A DNA stretch of 16,033 bases from an uncultured Eubacterium sp. (GTDB lineage Bacteria; Bacillota; Clostridia; Lachnospirales; Lachnospiraceae), in contig CAJTTQ010000004.1 in assembly GCA_910579145.1 (NCBI GenBank), positions 1 to 16,033 of the forward strand, in the 5' to 3' direction. Every line of letters begins with the position of its first letter. The stretch's first letter is position 1. Both the position numbers and the translations under genes were made by a program. Positions 15,562 to 16,033 of this stretch are shown here, one piece after another. The notes under the pieces were generated by a model. That model worked only from the letters and a program-made list of their open reading frames with translations. It had not been told where the DNA came from and did no database searches.

Positions 15562-15630
15562 CAATAAATCCCCCTTTTTTCTTGTAATACTTTACAATAA
15601 ATGATTGTCATTTGAAAATGAAAATCAAAT
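15562..15630 (-). promoter_or_regulatory. Short intergenic region with three inverted repeats
   Basis: The gap between the two secreted paralogues contains TTGTAA-tact-TTACAA (15582-15597), AAATGA-ttg-TCATTT (15599-15613) and ATTTGA...TCAAAT (15610-15630, running into the stop codon of the upstream gene). These could be operator half-sites or weak RNA hairpins. There is no G+C-rich terminator, so readthrough from the upstream gene is possible. I see no convincing -35/-10 pair on the minus strand. Confidence 0.35.
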
Positions 15631-16033
15631 ATTGATCCTCTGTATCCCGACTACTTTCCCTGCCCGGACATACGCGTACAGGTAAGAATTTCCGCTTTGG
15701 AATACCCATTGAACGCTTCCGGTTCCATAATCATTTTTACGTACCGGATAACCCCATGTCGTGAGAGCCGCATTAGAAGCAGACATTCCTTTTGAAATTG
15801 TATTCCCATAATAAACCATTACTTTTTCGCGATCTTTCTTCTTTCCAAACTTATCCTGTAACTCGACGGAAACCTTTGATCCAGCAGACGGTTTTTTCTT
15901 TAACTTGAACAAAATCTTCTTCTTTTTCCCGTTTGCTTTGATCTGTTTGACATAGGTCTTTCCTGCCGCTTTTACAACTACTTTGTCACCCTTTCCCGGC
16001 CTTCTCACCGTAACAGAAACGGACGAACTGTTT
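15625..16033 (-). CDS. C-terminal part of a secreted Ig-module/BamE-like protein (cut by the right edge)
   Basis: Only the last 135 or so residues are inside the window; the frame is open through position 16033, so the start is missing. The visible part begins NSSSVSVTVRRPGKGDKVVV, a lysine-rich Ig-like module (about 75 residues), and ends in a BamE/BLIP-like domain (GMSASNAALTTWG to GKVVGIQRINI). It is a clear paralogue of the next gene downstream: over the last 62 residues I count 33 identities without gaps. A GTG at 16008 is not a real start, because the homology continues upstream of it. It probably heads or belongs to the same operon. Function unknown; by analogy it is secreted, but its signal peptide is outside the window. 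Confidence 0.8.
   Translation of the reverse strand, partial: NSSSVSVTVRRPGKGDKVVVKAAGKTYVKQIKANGKKKKILFKLKKKPSAGSKVSVELQDKFGKKKDREKVMVYYGNTISKGMSASNAALTTWGYPVRKNDYGTGSVQWVFQSGNSYLYAYVRAGKVVGIQRINI

Noticed and set aside
15599..15613. Fur box
   Set aside because: Only the central palindrome is similar to the consensus. The flanks do not match and the sequence is A/T-rich, so no iron-regulation claim is made.

Overview
The window looks like a chromosomal segment of a clostridial Firmicute, most likely a member of the Lachnospiraceae. The reasons are a T-box leader controlling tRNA-charging genes, a GatCAB amidotransferase operon with a non-discriminating AspRS, strong AGGAGG-type ribosome binding sites, and secreted proteins with lysine-rich repeat C-termini typical of that family. 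This placement is inference; there is no rRNA or other phylogenetic marker here.

Left part (1-5833), plus strand: a short doubtful reading frame leaves the left edge on the minus strand. A good promoter (244-272) then drives a T-box riboswitch (301-602), whose terminator tail is followed by extra tandem copies of itself. Downstream is the operon aspS (AspRS) - gatC - gatA - gatB - pilZ, closed by a hairpin terminator at 5773-5833. AspRS carries the His/Pro pair of non-discriminating enzymes, so it can make Asp-tRNA(Asn). GatCAB then converts Asp-tRNA(Asn) to Asn-tRNA(Asn), and Glu-tRNA(Gln) to Gln-tRNA(Gln). The T-box specifier loop contains overlapping GAA and AAC codons, which fits sensing of tRNA(Asn) and perhaps tRNA(Glu). 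The last gene is an unexpected PilZ (cyclic-di-GMP receptor) protein. A 103-bp gap between gatA and gatB holds three hairpins that look like a small intergenic repeat element.

Middle (5885-8176), plus strand: galK and galE, two Leloir galactose genes, without galT. They end at a strong hairpin that can serve as terminator for both converging operons.

Right part (8205-16033), minus strand, read right to left: a secreted protein cut by the right window edge; a 796-aa secreted paralogue made of repeated Ig-like modules and a C-terminal BamE/BLIP-like domain; a cytoplasmic glycoside hydrolase family 3 enzyme with circularly permuted domain order; and a secreted transglutaminase-like protein with a Big_2-type domain, a Pro/Thr/Glu/Lys octapeptide repeat stalk and a lysine-rich leucine-rich-repeat-like tail. 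The last two genes overlap by 4 bp (ATGA). The tight spacing suggests one operon for the cell surface plus one intracellular glycosidase. It is the least explained part of the window and the best candidate for an undescribed system.
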